DNA of 64,000 bases from the NCBI RefSeq assembly GCF_000817785.2, contig NZ_JTCM02000002.1, positions 1 to 64,000 of the forward strand, given 5' to 3'. The notes beneath the pieces are model-generated. The model was given only the letters and a program-made list of their open reading frames with translations. It searched no databases and was not told where the DNA came from. Position 1 is the first letter of the stretch; each line of letters starts with the position of its first letter. Shown piece after piece: positions 18,168-27,454 of this stretch. This stretch comes from Hassallia byssoidea VB512170. Its GTDB lineage: Bacteria; Cyanobacteriota; Cyanobacteriia; Cyanobacteriales; Nostocaceae. The translations under genes and the position numbers were made by a program.

Positions 18168-19199
18168 ATGAATACCCAAATAACAACCCAACTCCCCATT
18201 CCCTCGCACTTTCACCCCGAAAAAGTCAGCGAAGTCTGGCGCGTACCTTATCAACAACGTGCAGCGGAAGCACAAACATGGGCGAAAGAACACAATATCA
18301 AACCAGCATCAACAGACAAAACTCGCGTTTGTCTACTTTTAATTGATGTACAAAACACTTTTTGCATCCCAAATTTTGAATTATTTGTAAGTGGAAAATC
18401 CGGTAGTGGTGCGGTTGATGATAATCAGCGATTGTGTGAATTTATCTATCGCAATTTGGGCGTGATTACGACAATTGTACCGACGATGGACACTCACACA
18501 GCAATGCAAATTTTCCATCCTATTTTCTGGGTGAACGCTAAAAGGGAACATCCCACACCCGCTGCTTCTAGCATCACTCCAGCAGACATAGAAAAAGGAA
18601 TTTGGAAAGTTAACCCCGCAGTTGCTTTCAGTTTGGGATATGATTATGAATTTTTAGAAAAACACGCCTATCATTACGTGAAACAATTAACTGAAAATGG
18701 TAAATATCCGCTAACAGTTTGGTTTTATCATTCAATGTTAGGTGGTATCGGTCACGCTTTAGTTTCATCTGTCGAGGAAGCGATATTTTTTCACTGCATT
18801 ACTCGTGATAGTCAAACGCAATTTGAAATAAAAGGCGATAATCCTTTAACAGAAAATTATTCTGTGCTGCGTCCAGAGGTTTTAGAAGGTGTAGATAAAA
18901 AGCCAATTGCCCAAAAGAATACACGTTTAATTAAACAACTTTTAGAGTATGATGCTGTCATCATTGGCGGACAAGCTAAAAGTCACTGCGTTGCTTGGAC
19001 TATTGACGATTTGTTAACAGAAATTCAGCAGATAGATGCTACGCTAGCGAGAAAAATCTATCTGCTGGAAGATTGCACTTCCCCGGTTGTTGTGCATGGG
19101 GTGGTGGATTATACTGAGCAAGCTGACGCGGCGTTTGAGCGATTTGCTGCGGCGGGGATGCATGTAGTTAAATCTACGGAAGTGATTAGCTTTTTTTAA
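18168..19199 (+). CDS. Isochorismatase-like cysteine hydrolase
   Basis: 343 aa from ATG 18168 (an in-frame TTG lies two codons upstream). Cysteine hydrolase fold: catalytic Asp in VCLLLIDVQNTFC, GGQAKSHCVAW with the nucleophilic Cys, and a cis-peptide region before it (AVIIGG). It is clearly longer than nicotinamidases (about 200 aa), with an extra middle segment around residues 120-235 (HPIFWVNAKREHP, YHSMLGGIGHAL). The substrate is unknown; nicotinamidase or isochorismatase activity should not be assumed. It stands alone between unrelated genes. Confidence 0.8.
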   Translation: MNTQITTQLPIPSHFHPEKVSEVWRVPYQQRAAEAQTWAKEHNIKPASTDKTRVCLLLIDVQNTFCIPNFELFVSGKSGSGAVDDNQRLCEFIYRNLGVITTIVPTMDTHTAMQIFHPIFWVNAKREHPTPAASSITPADIEKGIWKVNPAVAFSLGYDYEFLEKHAYHYVKQLTENGKYPLTVWFYHSMLGGIGHALVSSVEEAIFFHCITRDSQTQFEIKGDNPLTENYSVLRPEVLEGVDKKPIAQKNTRLIKQLLEYDAVIIGGQAKSHCVAWTIDDLLTEIQQIDATLARKIYLLEDCTSPVVVHGVVDYTEQADAAFERFAAAGMHVVKSTEVISFF

Positions 19200-19261
19200 C
19201 GCAAAGTCACGCGGAGGAATTTGCAGAGTAACGCGGAGGAGATTTTTGCACTCTGCTAATG

Positions 19262-20137
19262 TCAACGCTGCATGTACTGATTTGGATCTTTGGCTACCCA
19301 ACCTAAATCTGAACTGGAACGTATTTCAAAATGAAGATGAGGTTGTGTGGAGGTAGGTTTTCCGGTTGTACCTAGAGTTCCTATTTCGTCTTGCTGTTTG
19401 ACTTGCTGACCGACGGAGACTTTGATATCTTTCAGATGGGCGTAGCGGCTTTGTAATTTGCCGGCGTGATTAATTATTACTAAGTTGCCGTAAGTGCCTT
19501 GATTGCCAGCAAAGACTACGGTTCCGGGTGCGATCGCTTCAACAGAAGTTCCCACACTTGCTAACAAATCTACACCGCTGTGAAAGAAAACTTCACTTGT
19601 CTTAGGATTAATCTGCCAACCATAAGGTAACGCTACACGAGCATTTTCTGGCAAAGGATACCCGGTGAACTTAATAGGAGTTGTGCTACTTGTGGTGGAA
19701 TTAGTTACTGGACGACTCCGCGATGAATTCCCTTGAGGAACAAACACGACTCTTGGATCTTTTTCACAGCCATTCACTTCAAACAGCGCGTCAGCACGGA
19801 TTTTATACTTTGCTGCGACTTCTCGCCAAGTTTGTCCGCGAGGCACTTCCACGACAATTCCATCGTAGGGGGGAATTAAAATTTCCTTACCTATGGCTAC
19901 GGTGCGGTTTCGCAAATCTGGATTCATGCCGATAATAGTTGTTGGCATGAGATTGTAGCGCTGGGCTATGCTTTCTAAAGTTTCGCCTGAAGCAACTTTA
20001 TGACGTTGGAAACGTTCAAGGGCTGGAGTGGGACAACCTGGAACAGCAGCGTTAGCGCTTTTTGATGGGGTTGTGGACACTAGCCCAAGGACGCTGACTA
20101 GGAAATACAGAAACTGTTGACGAAAGGGAAAAGTCAT
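19262..20137 (-). CDS. LysM/M23 family peptidoglycan peptidase
   Basis: 291 aa from ATG 20137. Upstream in-frame codons come from a GACAAGGA repeat and are not likely to be translated. Signal peptide (MTFPFRQQFLYFLVSVLGLV), LysM repeat(s) binding glycan (HKVASGETLESIAQRYNL and a second RGQTWREVAAKYKI), a Ser/Thr linker, then an M23 metallopeptidase domain with zinc ligands in FHSGVDLLA and HLHFEIR. It probably trims or remodels the cell wall, or acts as a divisome activator if inactive; the zinc residues look complete. Confidence 0.9.
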   Translation of the reverse strand: MTFPFRQQFLYFLVSVLGLVSTTPSKSANAAVPGCPTPALERFQRHKVASGETLESIAQRYNLMPTTIIGMNPDLRNRTVAIGKEILIPPYDGIVVEVPRGQTWREVAAKYKIRADALFEVNGCEKDPRVVFVPQGNSSRSRPVTNSTTSSTTPIKFTGYPLPENARVALPYGWQINPKTSEVFFHSGVDLLASVGTSVEAIAPGTVVFAGNQGTYGNLVIINHAGKLQSRYAHLKDIKVSVGQQVKQQDEIGTLGTTGKPTSTQPHLHFEIRSSSDLGWVAKDPNQYMQR

Positions 20138-20459
20138 GTACAGACAAAGGGACAAGGAGACAAGGAGACAAGGAGACAAGGGGGATTATCTGACGACAAC
20201 CCTTCGGGTTCACCACTTGCTTCAAGTCGGCAGAGCCGACGGCAGATGCTCCACTTGGGGAAACCCCAAGACCGCACTGCCTCCCCAACGCAGTGGTTCA
20301 CCAACAATTCCCCAACCACCAACTACTAACAACTAACTACTAACAACTCCCCATAAATCCGAAATTTTATTGCCCTTAGTGTCAAATTAGGCTGTCGAGC
20401 ATCTGTTAACTAGCCTCTAGCTTGACTAAACTTATAAGTTAGCATCTGCATTGCTGTCT
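20138..20459. other. Repeat-rich intergenic region
   Basis: Divergent promoter region between the M23 and HtrA genes. It starts with a GACAAGGA-type array (20141-20185), then a copy of a longer repeat (about 20198-20305) whose reverse complement lies at 45540-45735. The end is ACTAACAACT repeats and an AT-rich stretch before htrA. No gene. Confidence 0.6.
20198..20305. repeat. Dispersed repeat, copy 1
   Basis: Contains CTTCAAGTCGGCAGAGCCGA, GCAGATGCTCCACTTGGGG and CCGCACTGCCTCCCCAACGC. All three recur in reverse complement in the region 45540-45735, in a longer version with additional internal sequence. It is non-coding in all frames as far as I can judge. Confidence 0.75.
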
Positions 20460-21680
20460 ATGAAAGTAAAAATTATGAAGTTAACCGTAAAAAAACTAGC
20501 CGTTTATCTGTCCTTATTGGCGATCGGCGGTGGTGCAGGATTGTTAGGCGGTCGCTTTATTCTGCCACAAAGTCGCCCGTTTCAAGATTTAAAAGCTGTG
20601 ACAGTGGCTTTGCCTCCACAAACTGTAGCACCATTACCTGTTGGAGGAGCGATCGCTCCTACTGGCGGTGATAATGTAAATTTTATTGCCGCTGCTGTAC
20701 AAAAAACCGGACCTGCGGTAGTCCGAATTAATGCAACTCGCAAAGTCGCCAATCCGATTTCTGATGCTTTAAAAAATCCGCTTTTGCGGCGATTTTTTGG
20801 CGAGGATGAACAACCAGTTCCCCAAGAGAGGATTGAACGCGGTACGGGGTCAGGATTTATTTTGAGTCAAGATGGTCAATTGCTAACCAATGCTCATGTG
20901 GTAGCAGATACAGATACAGTATTAGTTACTCTCAAAGATGGTCGGACTTTTGAGGGTAAGGTGTCGGGAGTCGATCCGGTTACAGATGTGGCAGTAGTAA
21001 AAATTAATGCTGATAAGTTGCCAACTGTCAAGCTGGGTAATTCACAAAACTTAATACCGGGACAGTGGGCGATCGCTATTGGCAATCCTCTCGGTTTAGA
21101 TAATACTGTCACTATTGGCATCATCAGCGCAACCGATCGCACTAGTGTTCAAGTCGGTATCCCAGATAAGCGAGTCAGTTTTATCCAAACTGATGCAGCA
21201 ATTAACCCCGGTAACTCTGGCGGACCATTGTTAAACGCCCAAGGCGAAGTGATTGGCGTTAACACCGCCATCCGCGCCGATGCCCAAGGACTCGGTTTCG
21301 CCATTCCCATCGAAACCGCTGCCCGCATCGCGTCGGAACTGTTTACCAAAGGGCGTGCTGAACATCCTTTTTTGGGGATTGAAATGGTAGACCTTTCTCC
21401 TACCAAAAAACAGCAAATTAATCAAGAAAGTAATCTGAACATTAAGCACGACAGCGGTGTTGTCGTTAAGGGAGTTCTAGAAAAATCACCCGCACAAAAG
21501 GGAGGACTGCTTCCTGGAGACTTGATTCAAAAACTTAACCGCAAACCAGTCAAAACAGCGGCTCAGGTACAGAAGGTGGTAGAGTCCAGTTCAGTTGGAG
21601 ACATCCTAGAGATGGAAGTCAATCGCAACGGGAAAATTGAAACCCTCAAAGTAGTCTCTGGGGCTTATCCTGAGAAATAG
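20460..21680 (+). CDS. HtrA/Deg-family serine protease
   Basis: 406 aa from ATG 20460 (in-frame TTG at 20451). N-terminal membrane anchor or signal (LAVYLSLLAIGGGAGLLGG), trypsin-like domain with catalytic H146 (LTNAHVV), D176 (TDVAVVKI) and S253 (NPGNSGGPL), then one PDZ domain (about 300-400; GVVVKGVLEKSPAQKGGLLPGDLI). It is of the HhoA/HhoB/HtrA type that degrades misfolded proteins in the periplasm or thylakoid lumen. Which of the cyanobacterial paralogues it is cannot be decided here. Confidence 0.93.
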   Translation: MKVKIMKLTVKKLAVYLSLLAIGGGAGLLGGRFILPQSRPFQDLKAVTVALPPQTVAPLPVGGAIAPTGGDNVNFIAAAVQKTGPAVVRINATRKVANPISDALKNPLLRRFFGEDEQPVPQERIERGTGSGFILSQDGQLLTNAHVVADTDTVLVTLKDGRTFEGKVSGVDPVTDVAVVKINADKLPTVKLGNSQNLIPGQWAIAIGNPLGLDNTVTIGIISATDRTSVQVGIPDKRVSFIQTDAAINPGNSGGPLLNAQGEVIGVNTAIRADAQGLGFAIPIETAARIASELFTKGRAEHPFLGIEMVDLSPTKKQQINQESNLNIKHDSGVVVKGVLEKSPAQKGGLLPGDLIQKLNRKPVKTAAQVQKVVESSSVGDILEMEVNRNGKIETLKVVSGAYPEK

Positions 21681-21689
21681 TCTGTTGGT

Positions 21690-21785
21690 TGTTGGTTGGA
21701 GCGTTGGAGCGTTGTTAGTTGTCTACTAACCACTAACCACTATCCACTATCCACTATCCACTATCCACCAACCACTAACCACTAT
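21690..21785. repeat. Heptamer/octamer tandem array
   Basis: GAGCGTTG units (21696-21713) followed by CCACTAT/CCACTAA units with 7-bp period, ending at the stop of the DUF760 gene. Confidence 0.8.
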
Positions 21786-22129
21786 TGACTGTTACTCAAA
21801 TTTTCTAACTGCATCCGCTGTTCCATCTGGCGCAAGAAATACCCTGTCATCATCGCCGATGCTAAAAGACCAGCTAAATTCTCGCGGTCTGTTGTAATTT
21901 GCACATGGAAGTTTTCCGCTGGAAGCATTCCCACAAGCCCTTGAACGTTTTGGGAAATTATTTGTTTAATTTCCGGGCTGACGGACTGGGCGACACGGGC
22001 TAAAACTTCTGGAGACTGGTGCTGTAGATATTTGAGTAACTGATTGGGGTATTCGTCAGAATTGTCGGAAACAAGCTGATTAGGGTGTTCCTCAGAGTTG
22101 TCGTTCAAAAAGTTAGGATTAAACACCAT
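21782..22129 (-). CDS. DUF760 family protein
   Basis: 115 aa. The core QLLKYLQHQSPEVLARVAQSVSPEIKQIISQNVQGLVG is characteristic of DUF760, a small family of cyanobacteria and plastids without settled function. The C-terminal half has a hydrophobic ASAMMTGYFLRQMEQRM segment. It lies downstream of scpB in the same orientation (159 bp gap). The function cannot be read from sequence. Confidence 0.85.
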   Translation of the reverse strand: MVFNPNFLNDNSEEHPNQLVSDNSDEYPNQLLKYLQHQSPEVLARVAQSVSPEIKQIISQNVQGLVGMLPAENFHVQITTDRENLAGLLASAMMTGYFLRQMEQRMQLENLSNSQ

Positions 22130-22288
22130 TGGCAGTTATGCTAGCTGAGTTGCTATTTCTACTCTAAACCATTCAACGAGGGTAATGCATTCCCCACAGG
22201 TATTAGGCGAAAACTTATCTATAGGACAACCTTTGGCGCTTCAACATCAGCCCTGAGGTTGATGTTTTTGGCTTTTTTGCACCGCCAT

Positions 22289-22831
22289 TTATTGTGGTTC
22301 TGGTTCTGGTTCAGTTTTGAAGTCTAGTTCTAGTTGTCGTTCTTCTTGGCTGCGGTCGAATGGTTCGGGAAGTTGCTCAATTTGGAAATATTGATGAAAT
22401 TTCGGAGTAATTTGTAGCGAATAAGACCGAGATTCATTATCTCGGCGTTTTCGGACAAAACCGAGTTCGACTAGTTCGGGAACGTGTTGATATACTCCCG
22501 AACCGCGCACATTTATCAAGTCGCTTTGAAGAATCGGGCTATTAAGAGCGATCGCTGCTAAAGTTCGCAATGCCCCCAACCCCAATTCCACTGGTATCAT
22601 GGTTTGCACTAATTCATGAAAATCTGACCGCAGTTGCAGACAGAAACCTGCTGGAGTTTCTACAACTTCTAAAGCGCCATCTCTGTGGGCATAGTTGTCG
22701 ATTAATTCAATTATGCCTGACTCAACAGTAGCGCGATCGCACGCCGCATACTCGGCGATTTCACCGAGCGACAAGGGTTTACCTTTTAAATACAGAATCG
22801 CTTCTATCTTGTTCGCTGTGCCTGTAATCAT
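22289..22831 (-). CDS. scpB: Segregation and condensation protein ScpB
   Basis: 180 aa. ScpB dimerises and, with ScpA and SMC, compacts and segregates the chromosome. Two winged-helix domains are visible: KIEAILYLKGKPLSLGEIAEYA at the start and LRTLAAIALNSPILQSDLINVRGSG plus VPELVELGFVRKRRD in the second. An acidic, Pro/Glu-rich tail ends the protein (FKTEPEPEPQ). It sits between ispD and the DUF760 gene on the same strand. Confidence 0.93.
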   Translation of the reverse strand: MITGTANKIEAILYLKGKPLSLGEIAEYAACDRATVESGIIELIDNYAHRDGALEVVETPAGFCLQLRSDFHELVQTMIPVELGLGALRTLAAIALNSPILQSDLINVRGSGVYQHVPELVELGFVRKRRDNESRSYSLQITPKFHQYFQIEQLPEPFDRSQEERQLELDFKTEPEPEPQ

Positions 22832-22949
22832 TGGTCAAAGGCGGTCATTAGTCATTGGTCAAAGGCGGTAACAGAGCAAATGACAATTGCCAGACTCATA
22901 AGTGTTTGGGATTGTATCATAATTTTGCAGTTCAGTCAAAGTAAAAAAA

Positions 22950-23011
22950 TTCTGCCCCCTGCCCCCTGCCCCCTGCCCCCTGCCCCCTGCCCCCTGCCCC
23001 CTGCCCCCTAC
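22950..23011. repeat. CTGCCCC heptamer array
   Basis: About eight perfect units of CTGCCCC between scpB and ispD, ending just at the ispD stop codon. Confidence 0.9.
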
Positions 23012-23688
23012 TCCCTCTCTTTGAGGATGAATTCGGCGATCGCTAAATCTTGTGGGGTAGTCACTTTCAAATTGGTTTCTTCACCTTGGACAATTGCGAC
23101 GCTGTAGCCGCACTTTTCAAACAAAGCCGCATCGTCAGTTACTTCCCAACCCTGACGGACACCTTCAGCGTGGCATTGTTTCAACAACTTGACATCAAAA
23201 CCTTGGGGAGTTTGTGCGGCATACAGTCGCCGCCGGTCAGGAGTAGTTTGAATTATGCCATTTTCATCGACAACTTTGATAGTATCCTTGACAGGGATGG
23301 CAGCGATCAAACCAGAATGATGGCGAATGGATAAAGCACAAGCATCAAATAAATCCGGTGTGGCAAGACATCTGGCACCATCGTGAATCAAAACTTGCTC
23401 TGCGGCAGATGGTAATGCCAGTAAGCCATTGTAAACTGATTCTTGGCGTGTGGAGCCGCCTTCGATCAATTCCACAGGTTTAGTTAATTTTTGTTTCTGG
23501 ATAATTGTCTGGAGGTCTTGCCAATCGGTAGGAGAAGCAATAATGCCGATCCAACTAATTAGGCTTGCGCCTTCAGCGGCTTTGAGAGTCCAACTAATTA
23601 TCGGTTGCGATCGCACGAGTAACAGAAGTTTATTGCGATCGCTTCCCATCCTTCGTCCCATCCCCGCAGCTGGAATTAGTAAATGCAC
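23008..23688 (-). CDS. ispD: 2-C-methyl-D-erythritol 4-phosphate cytidylyltransferase
   Basis: Third step of the MEP isoprenoid pathway: MEP plus CTP gives CDP-ME. 226 aa from GTG 23688 (VHLLIPAAGMGRRMGSD). The CTP-binding glycine loop AAGMGRRMG, VLIHDGARCLA, and the C-terminal TDDAALFE and GEETNLKVTTPQD are all present. The open frame runs 56 codons further upstream, but these are translated tandem repeat (YPLSTIHYPLP), so I reject that start. The array begins about 15 bases upstream of the GTG, leaving little room for a normal promoter; no clear SD. Confidence 0.94.
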   Translation of the reverse strand: MHLLIPAAGMGRRMGSDRNKLLLLVRSQPIISWTLKAAEGASLISWIGIIASPTDWQDLQTIIQKQKLTKPVELIEGGSTRQESVYNGLLALPSAAEQVLIHDGARCLATPDLFDACALSIRHHSGLIAAIPVKDTIKVVDENGIIQTTPDRRRLYAAQTPQGFDVKLLKQCHAEGVRQGWEVTDDAALFEKCGYSVAIVQGEETNLKVTTPQDLAIAEFILKERE

Positions 23689-23701
23689 AGTTTTCTGGTA
23701 A

Positions 23702-23842
23702 GTAGTTAGTGGATAGTGGTTGGTGGATAGTGGTTGGTGGATAGTGGGTAGTGGGTAGTGGATAGTGGATAGTGGATAGTGGTTAGTAAAACAACGCTCC
23801 AACGCTCCAACGCTCCAACGCTCCAACGCTCCAACGCTCTTA
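23702..23842. repeat. Heptamer and octamer arrays upstream of ispD
   Basis: GATAGTG/GGTTGGT-type heptamers (23706-23788) followed by about six CAACGCTC octamers (23793-23841). It fills most of the ispD-GT9 divergent intergenic region. Confidence 0.88.
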
Positions 23843-23918
23843 CTTACAACTAACAATTAACAATTTCCAATTCCTATATTCTCCTAAAATAAGTAGCGAG
23901 TAAGCGTAAATAAATCTT

Positions 23919-24902
23919 ATGCGAATAGTAGCCCTTGTTCCCGGCTCAATTGGCGACCAAATTCTCTTCTTTCCGACTCTAGATGACCTGAAGCGCTCAT
24001 TACCTTCAGCTTTGATAGACGTTGTTACCGAACCCCGCTCAAAAGTTGCCTACCGGGTAAGCAAGTCAGTTGACCAAGTACTGACATTTGATTTCCAAGA
24101 CCGCAACAGTTTAGCAGATTGGGGTAACTTGGTGGGTATGATTCGCGATCGCGAGTACGATGTTGCCATTGTTTTAGGACAAAGCTGGTTGATTGGTCTT
24201 ATACTTTGGTTGACGGGAATCCCCACACGGATAGGCTACCAAGGCAAAGGTTCTGCTTTTCTGACCAACCCGGTGTCGCTGAAACAATCGCAGTATACTG
24301 CGGCAATGTATCACGACCTCCTCAAAGGTTTGGGCATTCAATCTACTTGCCCCGATTTAACGGTGAATATACCTTTAGCCGATATTGATTGGGCAGAAAA
24401 AGAACAAAAACGTTTAGGTGTGCATGAAACAGGTTACATCTTGATTTACGGTGGTTCTAGTCAGTTAGCCCAAAGCAAATCGGCAAATGAAGTTTATCCT
24501 GTGGAAAGTTGGCTGCAAATTATTCAAAATTTCCGCAGCAAGCAACCAGAGATGCCTGTGGTAGTAGTCAAACAAGCAGAAGATGAATTGGTGCCAAGAC
24601 GCGGAGCGGCTTGTCTTGTGACATCGCTTGAGTCGTCCCAGAAAGATGTTAAAATAACTTACCCAGATGATATCGGCAAGTTAGCCGCCATGATTGGCGG
24701 GGCAAATTTGATGTTGTGTACCGACAGTGCGCCGATGCACTTGAGCGTAGCGGTACAAACTTATACTATTGCTTTATTTGGTGACACAGAGCCAGCCAAG
24801 TTGTTACCCAAGAGTGATAAATTTTTGGCGATCAAATCTCTTACCGGTAGAATCGCTGATATTTCACCCGATACAGTTTTGCAGAAAGTTTGGGGTGGCT
24901 AG
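23919..24902 (+). CDS. Glycosyltransferase family 9 (heptosyltransferase-like)
   Basis: 327 aa. GT-B fold: N-terminal MRIVALVPGSIGDQILFFPTL with the GxIGDxxxxxP motif, and a C-terminal nucleotide-sugar site with LMLCTDSAPMHLSVAVQT and ALFGDTEPAKLLP. By family it transfers a sugar (often heptose) to lipopolysaccharide or a related glycan; the donor is not predictable in cyanobacteria. It is transcribed away from ispD; the divergent region is mostly tandem repeat. Confidence 0.88.
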   Translation: MRIVALVPGSIGDQILFFPTLDDLKRSLPSALIDVVTEPRSKVAYRVSKSVDQVLTFDFQDRNSLADWGNLVGMIRDREYDVAIVLGQSWLIGLILWLTGIPTRIGYQGKGSAFLTNPVSLKQSQYTAAMYHDLLKGLGIQSTCPDLTVNIPLADIDWAEKEQKRLGVHETGYILIYGGSSQLAQSKSANEVYPVESWLQIIQNFRSKQPEMPVVVVKQAEDELVPRRGAACLVTSLESSQKDVKITYPDDIGKLAAMIGGANLMLCTDSAPMHLSVAVQTYTIALFGDTEPAKLLPKSDKFLAIKSLTGRIADISPDTVLQKVWGG

Positions 24903-25442
24903 TACTGCAATAATTGTGTTTTTCAGCTTTGCACGTCTTGGCTGATGATTTTGTTTGCTTTTTTTTGTTGAGTGCGATGGCGCGGAGTGCCCGCAAGAAG
25001 TGCGATCGCTTTCCTTCAATATCAACCCTGAGGCTGCATTTGCCTTACTTGAATATTTTAACATCCGAGAGAAGTGTTATTTAAGACGTGTGGAGCGTTA
25101 AGCGATCGCCAAATATTCTTTTGTTTGAGTTTCCATTCCCCTAGTTCATATAATAGTTATTACTTAGGGGAAATTTTTAACCAGTCACATTAGCGACTTG
25201 ACAAACTTTTTCTTGCACAAGCTGGGACAAAGTTAGATGCGCTATACTATTTTTCCTATCTTAATTTTTCACATCCGAAGTATCGAGTCAGAACATACTC
25301 GATAATCAACCTAACGCAAGCCAAAAATTCCGAACTAACACCACACAATATCTGATTACATTGCCAAAAATTTAGCTGTAATAGTTGAGTTTATTTTGCA
25401 GCAAATTTTAGTTTAAAACAAAAAAATAACTATTGTAAGCAG
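24903..25442. other. Intergenic region, no gene seen
   Basis: 540 bp. A short repeat-like ATCAACCCTGAGGCTGCATTT (25020-25042) resembles ATCAGCCCTGAGGTTGATGTT near 22247. Two HIP1 sites (25002, 25100). It becomes strongly AT-rich to the right. Confidence 0.5.
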
Positions 25443-25631
25443 ATGTTGTCAAGTATTTCTGATAACACTTTGCCAGGATTTACGCTCTCATTATTTATAA
25501 TACTTTACAAATATATCATTGACAAAGATAAGTTAAAAAAATTAGATTTTTTCCAAATTGTTAGTTTAGATATATTTGTGGGAACAATATCTTTGGCATT
25601 CGTGCATAGTATGCATTTAACCCAGTTGTGA
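25443..25631 (+). CDS. Small membrane protein, hypothetical
   Basis: 62 aa, two hydrophobic stretches (FTLSLFIILYKYII and FFQIVSLDIFVGTISLAFV) split by a lysine-rich turn. No family recognised, no clear ribosome binding site. The TGA overlaps a GTG that opens another short frame (24 codons), so it may be the remnant of a larger decayed gene. It lies in an AT-rich island. Confidence 0.3.
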   Translation: MLSSISDNTLPGFTLSLFIILYKYIIDKDKLKKLDFFQIVSLDIFVGTISLAFVHSMHLTQL

Positions 25632-25990
25632 AAATTGGAAAATGGCTAATTGTAAATGTTCAAGGTGTCATAGTTGACAGCCAGCTGTTAAACATCAATT
25701 AAATTTTCGATAAAAAAAATGAACAGCAAGATATACTTTTTGATTTAGCAGGAAATATGAGGTTTTTTTACAAAACTAATCAATTACAACTATAAATTTC
25801 AGTTAAAACCTTAATACACAAAATTAAGGATTCTCGGCTATAGAGCAAACACTGGTTGCCGATACTACTTGGTGTAATTAGCTTCTGGGTGGATCTAACG
25901 CGCTATATTCTGTGTACTTTAGCTTATTTATCGTTATAAATGCTAGTGCATCAGCAAAAAATGTTATTAAGTATACAAAAGGAAAAAGAA
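25632..25990. other. AT-rich intergenic region
   Basis: Low-GC DNA with many stops; possibly the decayed continuation of the preceding short ORF. AAGGA at about 25978-25983 forms the ribosome binding site for the ATG at 25991. Confidence 0.4.
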
Positions 25991-26755
25991 ATGGCGATTT
26001 GGTTACATGGCTTTATTAGCAGTGGAAAACGGTATATCCAAGTAGATACTCAGACTCATCATATCATTGGGGTTTTCCTTCATATTATCTATTCTTCACC
26101 GAGAATGCGTTTTTCTACATTAGAAAATACTAAAAGTGCATATTTCAAGTGTAAGGAAGACGCAACAATAACTTTTTACCAAGCGGGAATGAAGAATGAA
26201 GCTAACTCAGGAATTTGGACTTATTTAGTGTATGAATGTCCGGAAAGCCAAGAAAAAGTATTCCGTGACTCATCTATCGACACAAGCACAAATCTTCTCA
26301 AAGAATTATTAGCTGGTAAAAAACTAATTCGATTAGCCGAAAATATTCATGATTATCTCAACTATAAATATAATCAATGTGAATATTTGGATATACAACT
26401 TCCTTTAAATTGGAATACTTCCACAGGAAGAGAAATTGCCGATTTGCTTTTAGCAGAATTTAACGCTTTAAAAGCATCATCCGTATTTGCAGAAAATGTC
26501 GGAAAAAAATACATGCAAACAGTTTTGGATAGCTTTATCAAAGCTGCACAGGAAGTTTTAGAAATCGGTGGTACAGCAAAAGATTTTGAAGCTGAACAAT
26601 ACAAAATACTGAATCAAATCAGGATTGATGAAATAGTAAATATAATTATTGACTATAACGATTATCGAATCTGGCAAGAAGCTTTACCAAGTAAATCAAA
26701 AGCAGTTGAATACGCTTTCAATACCGCATTAAGTTTTATATATCGTATAAAGTGA
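25991..26755 (+). CDS. Hypothetical protein in an AT-rich island
   Basis: 254 aa from ATG 25991, chosen because AAGGAAAAAGAA precedes it at good spacing; the open frame reaches 17 codons further up. N-terminal half is beta-rich with IWLHGFISSGKRYIQVDT and IWTYLVYECPES; the C-terminal half is helical (LLLAEFNALKASSVFAENVG, VLDSFIKAAQEVLEI). No domain recognised, no signal peptide or membrane segment. Base composition is clearly more AT-rich than neighbours, which may mean transfer. Confidence 0.65.
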   Translation: MAIWLHGFISSGKRYIQVDTQTHHIIGVFLHIIYSSPRMRFSTLENTKSAYFKCKEDATITFYQAGMKNEANSGIWTYLVYECPESQEKVFRDSSIDTSTNLLKELLAGKKLIRLAENIHDYLNYKYNQCEYLDIQLPLNWNTSTGREIADLLLAEFNALKASSVFAENVGKKYMQTVLDSFIKAAQEVLEIGGTAKDFEAEQYKILNQIRIDEIVNIIIDYNDYRIWQEALPSKSKAVEYAFNTALSFIYRIK

Positions 26756-26888
26756 GTTGGGAATTGGGAATTGGTAATGGGTAATTGCTAATTGGTAATT
26801 GCTAATTGGGCATTGGTAATTATTTTTAGTCCCCATTCCCCATTCCCCATTACCCATTCCCCATTACCGATTCCCCATTCCCCATTTT
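26756..26888. repeat. Complementary heptamer arrays
   Basis: AATTGGG/TAATTGCT-type units followed by CCCCATT units; the G-rich left half can pair with the C-rich right half to form a long imperfect hairpin. It lies between convergent genes. Confidence 0.88.
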
Positions 26889-26889
26889 T

Positions 26890-27369
26890 TCAAAACATCT
26901 CGAACAAAGCATCATCTAAATCATAACCCAGCAGTTGAGCCATTGATTTGAGACGGAATTGATTGGGTATACCCTGCTGTTTGAACCAATCGCTTAAAAT
27001 AAAGATTCTCTGCATCAAAAAGATTTCTAAAGCTTCAGGATTATACTGAATACCTTCTTTTTCACTAAATTGGTGGGGTACAAGCATAGCGACGTAACGA
27101 ACAAGTTCCCCAGCTTTCCAATCTAGTAAAAATGGCAACCAAGGATACCGAGCATCCAGACGGAGAAACCATAAGCGTACTTCTGGAATTTCTGAAAGTT
27201 CTCGTGGATCGCCAGGTTCTTGAGAATAGTTTATCTCAAAGTGCAGCTGCTGTTCGTGGGATGCGATCGCCCCATCTTCCAGCAGTTGTGAAATCACCGT
27301 TGATGCGGGTGATAGATCCAGATTGTTAATGCAGTCGGTATTAAGTGCGATCGCGATCGTCATTGGCAT
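26890..27369 (-). CDS. crr6: CRR6-family NdhI maturation factor
   Basis: 159 aa. The signature core RYPWLPFLLDWKAGEL and VAMLVPHQFSEKEGIQYNPE matches the CRR6 (DUF1817) family, needed in plants and cyanobacteria to assemble the NdhI subunit of the photosynthetic NDH-1 complex. Full length. No neighbour gene of NDH-1 is seen. The call rests on remembered family motifs. Confidence 0.82.
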   Translation of the reverse strand: MPMTIAIALNTDCINNLDLSPASTVISQLLEDGAIASHEQQLHFEINYSQEPGDPRELSEIPEVRLWFLRLDARYPWLPFLLDWKAGELVRYVAMLVPHQFSEKEGIQYNPEALEIFLMQRIFILSDWFKQQGIPNQFRLKSMAQLLGYDLDDALFEMF

Positions 27370-27454
27370 TCATACGATTTTGTGCAACAGTCAGATCGAG
27401 AATACACAGTAGCAGCTTTCAGGTACTAACGCCACACCTATTGATTAAAATAAA

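Noticed and set aside
23689-23856. N-terminal extension of IspD
   Set aside because: Translated array (YPLSTIHYPLP); the enzyme fold starts at GTG 23688.
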